DNA from: Candidatus Epulonipiscium viviparus
GTDB taxonomy: Bacteria; Bacillota; Clostridia; Lachnospirales; Cellulosilyticaceae
Assembly (NCBI RefSeq): GCF_030708075.1
Contig: NZ_CP117982.1
Span: forward strand, 2,621,302-2,685,301
Length of the DNA: 64,000 nt
Direction: 5' to 3'
Part shown: one piece after another, positions 1-8,330 of the stretch
How the letters are laid out: every line of letters begins with the position of its first letter
Numbering within the stretch: position 1 is the stretch's first letter
The notes under the pieces: generated by a model
Told to the model about the DNA's origin: nothing
What the model saw: the letters and a program-made list of their open reading frames with translations, nothing else
Databases searched by the model: none
Position numbers and translations under genes: made by a program

Positions 1-534
1 CTTATTGAGAGAGGTATCCAATTTTAAGGCAAAAACTGGGTCGGGGGATATGTCTATTGCAGTATGCACACCCATATTTATAAGCAGCTGACGAGATTTT
101 TGATCACGCACAAATATTTGATTGACTTTGTTGGCTACTTTCTTAATTAGATACCTATTTGTTTGATGATTTACAGGACCAATACCTTGTGAATAAAAAA
201 CTACTTTCCTTTTAAAAAGAAGGGCTATTTGAACTATCAACAGATAATATGGTATGGTCTTAGGGCTTGTTATATCTTGAAGAAGACTTCCACCGCCACT
301 AATTAGAAGATCACAGTTTTTTATGGCGCTAATAATAGAGTGGAGGCTAAATCGATTTACTGCTTGCACATTATATGCAATGGTGGTGGCTTGAGGGTTA
401 TTAGAAAGTACAACTATTTCGATATTTTTAATATTTGCTCGCAACATGTTTATTATAGCAAAAAGAATTGCCTCGTCACCCGTATTATCAAACCCATAAT
501 AACCGGATATTACTATTCGTATTTTTTTATCCAT
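1..534 (-). CDS. csaB: Polysaccharide pyruvyl transferase CsaB (partial, C-terminus off the window)
   Basis: The 178 visible codons stay open to the window edge. The protein starts MDKKIRIVISGYYGFDNTGD, followed by EAILFAI, which is the nucleotide-binding-like start of the CsaB/WcaK pyruvyltransferase family. Further on are SGGGSLLQD (about residues 84-92), YSQGIGPV and FVRDQKS, all family hallmarks. CsaB adds ketal pyruvate to cell-wall polysaccharide, which usually serves as the anchor for SLH-domain surface proteins. The start is ATG at 534, preceded by a weak GGTGAT. It lies directly downstream of the DUF5693 remnant and two DUF4330 genes, a neighbourhood often seen around csaB in Clostridia. 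Roughly half of the family's usual length is visible. Confidence 0.88.
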   Translation of the reverse strand, partial: MDKKIRIVISGYYGFDNTGDEAILFAIINMLRANIKNIEIVVLSNNPQATTIAYNVQAVNRFSLHSIISAIKNCDLLISGGGSLLQDITSPKTIPYYLLIVQIALLFKRKVVFYSQGIGPVNHQTNRYLIKKVANKVNQIFVRDQKSRQLLINMGVHTAIDISPDPVFALKLDTSLNK

Positions 535-544
535 TGGTTCATCA

Positions 545-1125
545 CCATTATACCACTATAAATTATCTCAAGAATCAAACGCACCCTCTCACAAACACTA
601 TGCCAATAGATCTGCTCTTCACAAATAAAGAGACGATAACATCGGTTGTATGCAGATGACATGTCAATAGTACGTCTATTGTACATAGCATACTAGACCC
701 ACCATAATCCTACACTTCAAAGAACAAAACCTACGCGAGAGAAAAACACAACACCCCAGAACCACCAAACACAGGTAACACTTAATGCTCTATACAATAA
801 AAAACACTACAAGTGAATAAAAGAAGAAGTGATGCCCCAATCCACCACAAAAACACATATCTATTGACGGCACGGACAAACACCAACAGAAACGCAACAT
901 CCCAAAAAAAACGATATCAATTCTCAGACACTGCACTCGAAAATACTTGCCTAATAACCAGTGTTACGTAATAAGAAAGATTTCCAGCAACCAACACGCA
1001 TCGACTAAAGACGCATAATAACCCACTAGACACAGACGAGACCAGAAAGCGTGCAGCCTTCCAAGTAGCAGCCCCGGAGGGAGAGCAGCCACCCACTTTT
1101 GTCGCAGAAAATACTCGCTGGGAGA
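545..1125 (-). pseudogene. Decayed 3' part of the DUF5693 gene
   Basis: This stretch of almost 600 bp has no intact reading frame, yet minus-strand translation in shifting frames gives pieces resembling the C-terminus of DUF5693 proteins. One piece around 815-876 reads VRAVNRYVFLWWIGASLLLL, placed where the family has an RPRTKEFLIG-type segment. Another around 590-665 reads HLHTTDVIVSLF then KSRSIGIVF, placed where the family has an H-x-HTP segment and a last membrane helix. Stops and frameshifts separate them. I infer a degraded gene end rather than a spacer. The family motifs are recalled from memory, so an alignment should decide. Confidence 0.5.
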
Positions 1126-2079
1126 TTATCCCCTGTGAGAGGCAAAAAACATTACGATGGCTACACCAAAACTGAGCGCAGGAACCCAACAACAAAACCA
1201 TATAAAAAAAAGCTCAATTAGAGCAGCTTTGACTCCACGAAATAAATTTATGCCAAGCCGAAAATTTGCAAACCCCAAGATAGAGCTTATGACAATAGCG
1301 CCGATTGTTGTGGTTGCCGTAATTTTTAAAAAACAGATCAACGCAGAATCCACTGGGTAGTAGGCAAATTTACAAATTGAAGCAACGGGAAAAACTATTG
1401 CAAGAATCAACGCAGCGGCTTGTAATGTATATAATAATAGATTATTTGTAATAAATATAGCATTTATACGCTTGGGAATTGTTGCGGACACAAAATATCC
1501 ATCAGCTGTCGCAGAGCGAATAAAAAGTAATATATCATTCCGGAGCGCTGCTATACCAAATTCGTCCAATGTGAAGATAAAAATTGTGTTGGTTCGTTCG
1601 GTTAATGCCAAAAGATATCGGTCTACCCTATCTGGAGTTGAAATATGCGGAACTGTTTCGTCGGTGTAAAGTCTGGCATATGCAAAGTCTTGGGGAGCCG
1701 CAGTAGTGAAAAATTCGACCAAACTTACTCCATATAATGCGGCCCAATCTTCTTTGATGCCCTCTTCAAAAAATACATAAGAAAAATCGCCGTTAACAGC
1801 AGGTTCATCTCGTACAATGGGAATTATATTTAAACCAAAGTCTGCAACATCGGTCAAATATTCAACTGCAACAGTGAGGGTTGTAACCCCTAATGCCCTA
1901 AATTCTGCGACAACAATATCGATAGGCTTCAGCTCAGCTTCAGAAATTGCAAGCACGTCTTCATAGCGAATGCCAACTGATACGTACTTATTGTTTATCT
2001 CATCTAACACTCTGATGGTAGTAAGCATGAAAACGATAAGTAGTAAGAAAAAAATAACGTATCGCTTCATATTATTCAA
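1126..2079 (-). CDS. DUF5693-family membrane protein, truncated
   Basis: The 317 residues begin with a signal-anchor helix (about 6-25). An extracytoplasmic region follows, then two or three membrane helices from about residue 210. The segment LGINLFRGVKAALIE (about 275-290) matches the FRGVK stretch typical of DUF5693. Family members run to roughly 600-650 residues. Here the reading frame stops soon after FRGVK, and recognisable downstream pieces lie out of frame in 545-1125. The region between the N-terminal anchor and the membrane block also looks shorter than usual. The start overlaps the end of the preceding DUF4330 gene by 8 bp. The function of the family is unknown; its constant company is the csaB/surface-polysaccharide locus. 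The product is probably non-functional. Confidence 0.65.
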   Translation of the reverse strand: MNNMKRYVIFFLLLIVFMLTTIRVLDEINNKYVSVGIRYEDVLAISEAELKPIDIVVAEFRALGVTTLTVAVEYLTDVADFGLNIIPIVRDEPAVNGDFSYVFFEEGIKEDWAALYGVSLVEFFTTAAPQDFAYARLYTDETVPHISTPDRVDRYLLALTERTNTIFIFTLDEFGIAALRNDILLFIRSATADGYFVSATIPKRINAIFITNNLLLYTLQAAALILAIVFPVASICKFAYYPVDSALICFLKITATTTIGAIVISSILGFANFRLGINLFRGVKAALIELFFIWFCCWVPALSFGVAIVMFFASHRG

Positions 2080-2551
2080 GAATATCGATTTCCACGATTT
2101 GTGAACTAATAATGTTAACCCATTTGGTATACCAGCCTATATGTCCTCCCAAATATAATTCTGTGCCGCAGCTGCCAATAAGAAGCATATCGCTTTCACG
2201 ACCTTCGGTGCGGATTTTAATATACGCTTCGTATTTATCTGGTGCCGCTAATTTGTATTGAGTGCCGTCGTTTAGCACTTCTATATCTGTATAAGGCTTC
2301 GACCATACATCTATTATTGTTCCCATTTCAGTGCCACTAGATGTATACGCAACGCCGGCTTTCTTGAGTGCATTGACGGTATAGTCTCGAACATCGCGGA
2401 TAACGACGGTATATTCGATGGTTTTTGGTGTATTTACTGCCTGTATATTATTTATAGAAAATATAGGAAAAAATCTGATGCCGACCCCAATGAAAAAAGC
2501 AATGATCATAATACAAACAAAAAGGTCTACAATATTATATTTAAGTTTCAT
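2072..2551 (-). CDS. DUF4330 family membrane-anchored protein (second copy)
   Basis: This protein of 159 residues has one N-terminal membrane helix (about 8-28, preceded by MKLKYNIVDLF) and an extracytoplasmic beta-rich domain with KTIEYTVVIRDVRDYTVNAL. DUF4330 proteins share the start K-x-x-NI(I/V)D and a domain near 150 residues, so the length fits. The gene overlaps the preceding DUF4330 gene by four bases (ATGA), implying translational coupling, and a GGAGGTTATTGA stretch serves as its ribosome site. It is a paralogue of its neighbour. The pair sits between a glycosyltransferase and DUF5693/csaB. The molecular function is unknown; location suggests a role in exporting or finishing a wall polysaccharide. 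Confidence 0.7.
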   Translation of the reverse strand: MKLKYNIVDLFVCIMIIAFFIGVGIRFFPIFSINNIQAVNTPKTIEYTVVIRDVRDYTVNALKKAGVAYTSSGTEMGTIIDVWSKPYTDIEVLNDGTQYKLAAPDKYEAYIKIRTEGRESDMLLIGSCGTELYLGGHIGWYTKWVNIISSQIVEIDILE

Positions 2552-3012
2552 TCAATAACCTCCATTTCTAAAATATGAGCTTTTGAATTGTATTCTTTTG
2601 CTTTAATAAATAGAGGAGAGCCTACTTTGAGATTGATATCGCCGATGGTAAAGTTGCGGTCGGTTTCAACGGCGTCTACTTCGATAGTAATGTAAGCATT
2701 GTATTTGCCAGAAATGCTATCGACCATTTTGTATGCTTCTAGATGCTTATCAAAGGTTCTGATTTGAGTAACTTCGAGATCTACATCGGTGATAGTGCCT
2801 GTATATACATTGTCGACGCTAAGAAAAACTGGTCCAGGCTTAATTTTATCGAGAACAAATAGGTCGTTGGCTGCTATTTCAGTTAGGAGCCGAAGCTTTA
2901 CAGTATCGGGCGAAAAGTCGATTGGACCGCGGTTTAAAATCGTGATTCCAACAATGGCAACCACAACTAAGGCAGCAACTATAAAAAAATCTATTATATT
3001 AAATCTCTTCAA
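2548..3012 (-). CDS. DUF4330 family membrane-anchored protein (first copy)
   Basis: I start this gene at TTG 3012 (giving MKRFNIIDFFIVAALVVV...) because AAGGAGA at 3020-3026 lies at the right distance. The upstream ATGs at 3033 and 3069 lie before or on that site and inside the preceding gene. The product is about 154 residues with a single membrane helix near the N-terminus. Its outer domain contains TGTITDVDLEVTQIRTFD and GKYNAYITIEVDAVETD, which parallel the next gene. It overlaps the 3' end of the glycosyltransferase gene by 14 bp. It is typical of DUF4330 in size and topology. No catalytic motif is visible. Confidence 0.7.
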   Translation of the reverse strand: MKRFNIIDFFIVAALVVVAIVGITILNRGPIDFSPDTVKLRLLTEIAANDLFVLDKIKPGPVFLSVDNVYTGTITDVDLEVTQIRTFDKHLEAYKMVDSISGKYNAYITIEVDAVETDRNFTIGDINLKVGSPLFIKAKEYNSKAHILEMEVIE

Positions 3013-3859
3013 TGTTATTCTCCTTTTTTTCATAAAAATTTTTGGTCTTTGCAACCATTTGATGCGCATGGTGATTCTGGTTAAATCGGTTGATAGCGTT
3101 GGCGCTCATTGCTGCATACAAATCGGCATCCGAAAGCAGATCTGCTATGCGGGCAACAAAGCCGTCCGCATCTGCTTGCTCAACGACAAACCCGTTTTCG
3201 GCATTTGCGATAAGCGAGGGATTGCCTCCAACATTTGATACTACTGCAGGAATTCCGATGCTCATAGCTTCTAGCAATGAGAGGCTTTTTGCTTCTGTTG
3301 TAGAAGTGTTCAATATGATATCGGTCACATTTAATATGTCTGATACGTTTTCTACAAATCCTACTATTCGGATTGTGTCTTCATCGAGATTTTTTTGACG
3401 GATAAGCTCGCGTATGTTCTCCTCTTCGGGGCCCTCTCCTGCTATCAAAGCAATTATCACCGCATCGCATAGAAAGTTGTTGAGCCAGCGTTTGAGCTTG
3501 TTTGGTGCGGAGGCCGCCGTTTCGACGTAGTGTCTGGTATATACGATCTTGCCTATGCCCACCAATTTGGCAGATACTCGAGCTGTGAAGTTTGCATGAG
3601 TATGAACAATATCAGGACGCAGTCGCTTGAGTAAACGTGCTATTTTGTAGATGTCTTTCGCTGCCCATGAGGCGTCTTTTGCTATATCTAATTCGATAAC
3701 ATTTGCTCCAGCTGCGGCTAACACTGCAGCCAATTTGCTTTGCGTGGGCAACAAAAAATATAAGTCTAAGCCTGCCGCATTGGCGTTATATAAGTTTAAT
3801 AAATATCTGCCAGCTCCACCAATGTTGGTATCACTACATACGTGTAAAATTTTAATCAC
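2999..3859 (-). CDS. GT4-like glycosyltransferase with an internal deletion
   Basis: The N-terminal half is a typical GT-B fold donor/acceptor domain: IKILHVCSDTNIGGAGRYLL, then LRPDIVHTHANFTARVSAKL and VYTRHYVE. The C-terminal half has the nucleotide-sugar region (AGEGPEEENIREL, VGFVENVSDIL, EAKSLSLLEAMSIGIPAVVS). Family members are near 360-370 residues; this one is about 286. The junction FLCDAVIIALIAGEGPEEE jumps directly from the acceptor domain into the donor domain. It skips the AVS...V.NGID segment and the first strand of the second Rossmann fold, about 75-80 residues. The frame is intact, so this looks like an in-frame deletion that probably abolishes activity. GTG at 3859 is the better start (AGAGG five bases upstream); GTG at 3865 is an alternative. 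Confidence 0.7.
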   Translation of the reverse strand: MIKILHVCSDTNIGGAGRYLLNLYNANAAGLDLYFLLPTQSKLAAVLAAAGANVIELDIAKDASWAAKDIYKIARLLKRLRPDIVHTHANFTARVSAKLVGIGKIVYTRHYVETAASAPNKLKRWLNNFLCDAVIIALIAGEGPEEENIRELIRQKNLDEDTIRIVGFVENVSDILNVTDIILNTSTTEAKSLSLLEAMSIGIPAVVSNVGGNPSLIANAENGFVVEQADADGFVARIADLLSDADLYAAMSANAINRFNQNHHAHQMVAKTKNFYEKKENNIEEI

Positions 3860-5654
3860 ACTCACCTCTTTTACATAATGTACTACCTAGGGTTATGATC
3901 AACCAAAATAAAAAGACAATCCGGTAGTTATAGAACGGGTAGTCAAATAATCCTTGAACAAAGAATCCTACAATGCTACACATCAATGCTAAAGCAATAA
4001 TGCCGGTTTCGCTGCGTTTGTATTTGTTGAAGCAAAGCGCTAGATGCTTTTCGATACGCCACATTGAAAATAAAAATAGCACCAATCCAATAACGCCGCC
4101 CTCTATAAAAATTTGAAAAAATGCGTTATGTGAGTGCTGTGCAGGAATATAATAATAGGTATAAAAAGGATATAAATACCCAAATGACGCAGAACCAAGC
4201 CCGGCTCCAGTTAAGAAAAAGTCTGAGCCAATGCGCAATGAAGAGAGCCAGATCTTGACGCGAATTGCGGTAGATGTATCTTCCATATTGCCGATGCTTA
4301 AAATTCGTTCGATAATAGAATCTGGCAAAATGAATGGCGCTAATAATATTGCAATGATTGCTAGCCCCCAAAGCTTTCCATTATAGAATGTGATAAATAT
4401 AGCAATGGCTATAGCAAGGCCGATCCAGCATCCGCGAGAGAACGTTGCCCCCAAGCATATTGCCATGGAAGCAAGCGCGCAGGCATAGAAAAAGATTGCG
4501 TGAGGAGTTTTTCGAGTAAGCAATACTCCTGCTGTAATCATAAATGCGAGTATGAGATAGACTCCCAAAATGTTTGGATTATCAAGCGTCGAGTATGCGC
4601 GGTCTGTAATCGAAAACACAGAAGGATCAATCCAATTTTGGTTTATGCCCCACCCAAATACATATTGCAAAATTCCATAAATCGAAACCAAGGTTCCGGC
4701 AATCACAAAAAGTTTGACGCATCGAATTATAATTTCGCGGCTTGTTAGTAACTGTAGCCCAACTATATAAAATCCAATAAATAGCACATACACGGCAAAG
4801 ATTGAGAGGCTAGCTAGTCGCTGAAATGATAAAACAGCGCTGAAAAAATATACTATTAAAAGCCCCATCAGTATAAATCCGATGTCATCTAAAAACCACT
4901 TATGTTCTGTGTTTAAAAGATTTCGTATAAATGTTGAAACAATAACCAACACGGTCAAGCCCAATATCAACTTGGTGTCAAATATCGGCCCAGAAAGTAC
5001 CAGTAAATATAAACCATAAACAGGATTTAAGAATACAAAGCCTACAATCGTGAGCCCAGCTGCTACTGCAAATGCTGCAACAACTCCCGAAAACGCCAAA
5101 ACTGCAGAGCACATAAGCCCAAGTGCTACCCCATAAGTCGCAGCTAAAACTTTGTTTGCCTGATAATCGATACATACAATCTTAAAGTCGGCCATCTCAA
5201 ATAATTTCGTAAATATAGCGCTCCCAGAAATGAGTTCGATCATATCTACCTTGGCTATTAAAAATATAATTGCTATCAAAAAAATAATCAATGCAGGTGC
5301 CGATACTCCAGCAGTGGCCAGCTCATAGACCGCAACGGTTAACATAAAGGCCCCGATCAAAGTTGAATTAATCCGCATCAGCATATACAAATAATTGCGA
5401 AAGTGCCGAAGTATAAAACTGTCACGTATATATTTTGCATCGAATTTTGTGGCAACAACATTAAGCTGCTGAAACGGCCAAAAGAATATTCGAAAAGTTA
5501 GGCTCTCTTGAAGCTGCAGCCGAAACGGATTCACAAATATCATATGATAGAAGATACTTTGCGCCCATAGCTTTGAAAACAATCGGCATATTTTATCCAG
5601 ACACTGCGACATCCTACTGGAAGTGTATTGCTGAATCAAAAATTTATTGTCCAT
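3852..5654 (-). CDS. O-antigen ligase / polymerase-type membrane protein (Wzy_C family)
   Basis: The product has 600 residues with about a dozen predicted membrane helices after a cytoplasmic N-terminus. The C-terminal half carries the ligase/polymerase signature: YSTLDNPNILGVYLILA (about 355-372), GATFSRGCWIGLA, then the large outer loop with HSHNAFFQIFIEGGVIGLVLF (about 515-536). The conserved His in HSHN matches the catalytic region of WaaL/Wzy-type enzymes. It probably polymerises or ligates lipid-linked glycan at the outer face of the membrane. An AAAGGAGT ribosome site precedes the ATG at 5654. It overlaps murJ upstream by 11 bp and the glycosyltransferase downstream by a few bases, so this is one operon. 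Confidence 0.82.
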   Translation of the reverse strand: MDNKFLIQQYTSSRMSQCLDKICRLFSKLWAQSIFYHMIFVNPFRLQLQESLTFRIFFWPFQQLNVVATKFDAKYIRDSFILRHFRNYLYMLMRINSTLIGAFMLTVAVYELATAGVSAPALIIFLIAIIFLIAKVDMIELISGSAIFTKLFEMADFKIVCIDYQANKVLAATYGVALGLMCSAVLAFSGVVAAFAVAAGLTIVGFVFLNPVYGLYLLVLSGPIFDTKLILGLTVLVIVSTFIRNLLNTEHKWFLDDIGFILMGLLIVYFFSAVLSFQRLASLSIFAVYVLFIGFYIVGLQLLTSREIIIRCVKLFVIAGTLVSIYGILQYVFGWGINQNWIDPSVFSITDRAYSTLDNPNILGVYLILAFMITAGVLLTRKTPHAIFFYACALASMAICLGATFSRGCWIGLAIAIAIFITFYNGKLWGLAIIAILLAPFILPDSIIERILSIGNMEDTSTAIRVKIWLSSLRIGSDFFLTGAGLGSASFGYLYPFYTYYYIPAQHSHNAFFQIFIEGGVIGLVLFLFSMWRIEKHLALCFNKYKRSETGIIALALMCSIVGFFVQGLFDYPFYNYRIVFLFWLIITLGSTLCKRGECD

Positions 5655-7158
5655 TTGATACTCCTTTCATTAATTCGGTTAAAATCTTTACTCTAAAAAT
5701 CAATGCCAACGCAAAGTATTCGAGAGCACCTAAAATTGTGGGTACGAAAACTTTTGCGGCAGACCCAGTGAGCGATCGCTCGACATAATATACTGTGATG
5801 CCCATAATTAATCCTGCAGTAGCGATTTTGGCAAATTCTAGGTAGTCTGCTGCTGTAATTACCTTTGCAAAGAGTTGGTTCAGGTGATAAAAGTTGATTA
5901 CAAATGTGGCGATTGCACCAGCTGCAATAGAAAATCCCAAGCCCATAATTCCAAAATATTTTGGCAATATAAAGCATAACGCAATGGTGAAAACTGCTCC
6001 TGTAATTCCTGCGAGCATAGCAACTCGTGCGCGATTCTTTGCGTAGAAAATCTTGTTGAGTGCCTCGTTATATGAGAATGCCAGCATGGCGAACCCAATG
6101 CTAGTTAACGCTCTGCCCGTTTGCAAGCTGTCTGCTGAAGTAAAGTTGCCGCGCTCATATGCAAAGCTGACTATCGGAACTCCTAACACAATCAGGCCAA
6201 TCATAATAGGAACGATGATAAATGTAATGCTTTTTAGTATGATGCGCACCAGGGATACAAATTCATCTGTAGCGGCTCGCGCAAGATATGGATAGCTCAA
6301 GTTGGAGATAACGTAGGCGAATATTCCAGAAATTACAACGTATAGGCGGTTGGCAAGTTCCATATAACTAACTGCATTTCCGCCATCGATATATGACGCC
6401 ATTTTCATGTTGATCAAAGAAGAAACGGGGTATGCCCAAGAGCTGACTAATATTGGCAATGCCAGCTTGACTGCTGCGCATATGTTTGTACTGGCAACTG
6501 CAAAGCGGATTTTGTATCGAAAGCCAAATTTATAAGCTGCTGGGATTTGAACCGCAACTTGCAATGCCCACGACACAAGCATCATTACTGCAAGCCCATA
6601 TATATTGCGATTAAAACACAAGTATGCTATGACCGCGGCGTTTGATATCAAGCTTAAGATGGCAGTAATATAAAACTCTTGATTGCAATTTAAAATGCCC
6701 ACCAATGTATATGCGACGCCCGTAAAAATGATCATGGGGAACATGATTTGTAACAAGCGTGTGGCAAGGTCGAGTGTGGCCTCTTCCGCACCAGAAAGTG
6801 TAAAGCTGATTATGGGGGCGGCAAATATCATTCCTGCGACAGTAACTGTTGCGGTAATCATTAGCACCAAGTTGGTGTAGTCGGTGGCAAAGTCGTTGGC
6901 TTCTGCTGCACCAGTTGTTGCAGTGATTTGAGTGTATATCGGAATAAATGCTGCACTGACGACGCTACCCAGAGTGATGTCAAACAGTGTTAAGGGAATT
7001 TTGCTTGCCGCCAAAAAGGCAGTGAGCTCAAAGCTGGCACCATATATTGATGCCAAAAATATTTCACGAAGAAGGCCTAGTACTTTGGAGATGATGGTGA
7101 TTGCGGCCATAAAGCTTGCCACTTTTAGCGTGTTTCGGTAAGTCAAAGTTGGGCCCAA
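5644..7158 (-). CDS. murJ: MurJ/MviN-family lipid II or polysaccharide-lipid flippase
   Basis: This 504-residue polytopic protein belongs to the MurJ (MviN) branch of the MOP superfamily. Visible signatures are ISKVLGLLREIFLASIYGAS (about 23-42), GSVVSAAFIPIYTQ (about 64-77) and FAYERGNFTSADSLQTGRAL (about 320-340), with some 14 hydrophobic helices. MurJ moves lipid-linked peptidoglycan precursor across the membrane. Within a surface-polysaccharide operon it could instead serve a wall glycan. The 5' end overlaps the glycosyltransferase gene by 16 bp. The start is probably a TTG at 7158 or 7146, as there is no clear ATG before the conserved region. It is full length for the family. Confidence 0.85.
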   Translation of the reverse strand: MGPTLTYRNTLKVASFMAAITIISKVLGLLREIFLASIYGASFELTAFLAASKIPLTLFDITLGSVVSAAFIPIYTQITATTGAAEANDFATDYTNLVLMITATVTVAGMIFAAPIISFTLSGAEEATLDLATRLLQIMFPMIIFTGVAYTLVGILNCNQEFYITAILSLISNAAVIAYLCFNRNIYGLAVMMLVSWALQVAVQIPAAYKFGFRYKIRFAVASTNICAAVKLALPILVSSWAYPVSSLINMKMASYIDGGNAVSYMELANRLYVVISGIFAYVISNLSYPYLARAATDEFVSLVRIILKSITFIIVPIMIGLIVLGVPIVSFAYERGNFTSADSLQTGRALTSIGFAMLAFSYNEALNKIFYAKNRARVAMLAGITGAVFTIALCFILPKYFGIMGLGFSIAAGAIATFVINFYHLNQLFAKVITAADYLEFAKIATAGLIMGITVYYVERSLTGSAAKVFVPTILGALEYFALALIFRVKILTELMKGVSNGQ

Positions 7159-8276
7159 ACCTTATCGTAGAGTTTGATGTTGTCGAGGGTCATCTTTTGG
7201 ATAGAGTAATTTTTGAGAACAATCGAGCGGTTGTATTCTCCGAGAACTATTTTGTCTGGTAGGTCGATCAAAGAGAGAATATCTTGTAAAAGAATTTGGG
7301 GGTTGCTCATAATTTCACCTCTGCACGTAAAGTTAGATTCCATTGCGGTCGTGAGCTTGGTGTGGTCAAAAATTCCGATGTAGCCTTCGTTGCCTGCAAT
7401 AATGGTGGGGCATTTTGCGCACATGGCTTCTAGCGCTGCACGGCTGACCCCTACAAATATATCTGTGAGTGCTAAAAATTGGTTGACTTTGGTACTGGCC
7501 CCTGCCATAACGATGTAGTTTGTGCTCAGCTGTTTGTTGATATGATTTGCTTTGGTCTGAATATATTCAAAGTCCGCACCATCGCCAACAATGACAATCT
7601 GAGTGTTTGGTTGTTGCGCATATAAATCCGACGCTAAGTCTAGAAGTTGCTGCGCGACCAAGCTGCGTTCTCTATCTAGGCGACTGATATGGCCAATTAT
7701 GGTTTTGGAAGTATCGATATGAAAAGTTTCTTCTATACTATGTGTATCTAAATCTTTTCTAAAAGTTTCTGGGTTGATACCATTAATAGTAACAAAAATA
7801 TTCTGAGGATTAATTTTATAGTTGTCAATCAGGTATTGTTTCAAGTCTTGGCTAACAGCGATGCTGGCCTGGCCCCAATTAGAATTGAGCCTATATATTG
7901 GGCTGGTGCTGAAAGGGGCGTGGACGCTGGTAACAAAAGGAAATTTCATAGTCTTATGGAGCAAGCCAAGCGTAAATGCAGGAATGCGTGCGTGTGCGTG
8001 GACTATATCGATTTGTTCTTTTTCTATAACTTTTTTGAACAAAATATATGAGTCTAGTATGTTCTTTGGATTTTTGTCATGCAAAGGTAGCTTTATGTGC
8101 TGTATCCCACGTTTTTTTAACTCAGCAACATATACCCCGCCGTTTGATGCAACAATTGGAGTATACCCAAGCTGCCGTAGTCCGGTGGCAAGTTCGAGAA
8201 CGTGGGTTTCCACGCCCCCAATGTCAAAACTCATTGTAGCAAGAAGAATTGTTTTGTAGTTTCGCAAAGTGTTCAT
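7143..8276 (-). CDS. GT4-family glycosyltransferase
   Basis: This is a complete 377-residue GT-B enzyme. The N-terminal glycine-rich segment is MSFDIGGVETHVLELATGL (about 15-33), followed by IDIVHAHARIPAF. The C-terminal domain has HISRLDRERS (about 193-202), VIVGDGADFEYIQ (about 224-236) and an acceptor/donor loop around VSRAALEAMCAKCPTI (about 277-292). The usual E-x7-E motif is represented by the LEAMCA region. It is cytosolic and probably adds a sugar to a lipid-linked surface glycan. An AAAGGG sits immediately before ATG 8276; a TTG nine bases in (8267) would have better spacing. The 3' end overlaps murJ. Confidence 0.82.
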   Translation of the reverse strand: MNTLRNYKTILLATMSFDIGGVETHVLELATGLRQLGYTPIVASNGGVYVAELKKRGIQHIKLPLHDKNPKNILDSYILFKKVIEKEQIDIVHAHARIPAFTLGLLHKTMKFPFVTSVHAPFSTSPIYRLNSNWGQASIAVSQDLKQYLIDNYKINPQNIFVTINGINPETFRKDLDTHSIEETFHIDTSKTIIGHISRLDRERSLVAQQLLDLASDLYAQQPNTQIVIVGDGADFEYIQTKANHINKQLSTNYIVMAGASTKVNQFLALTDIFVGVSRAALEAMCAKCPTIIAGNEGYIGIFDHTKLTTAMESNFTCRGEIMSNPQILLQDILSLIDLPDKIVLGEYNRSIVLKNYSIQKMTLDNIKLYDKVWAQL

Positions 8277-8330
8277 CCCTTTTATATGAAGAATTATTAC
8301 TTGTATTGTCTCTTGTATGATTACTATCTG

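Noticed and set aside
917..1201. Minus-strand open frame of 94 codons overlapping the end of the DUF5693 gene
   Set aside because: No ribosome site and an odd Cys/Ser-rich composition. It is better explained as one shifted frame of the decayed DUF5693 end.
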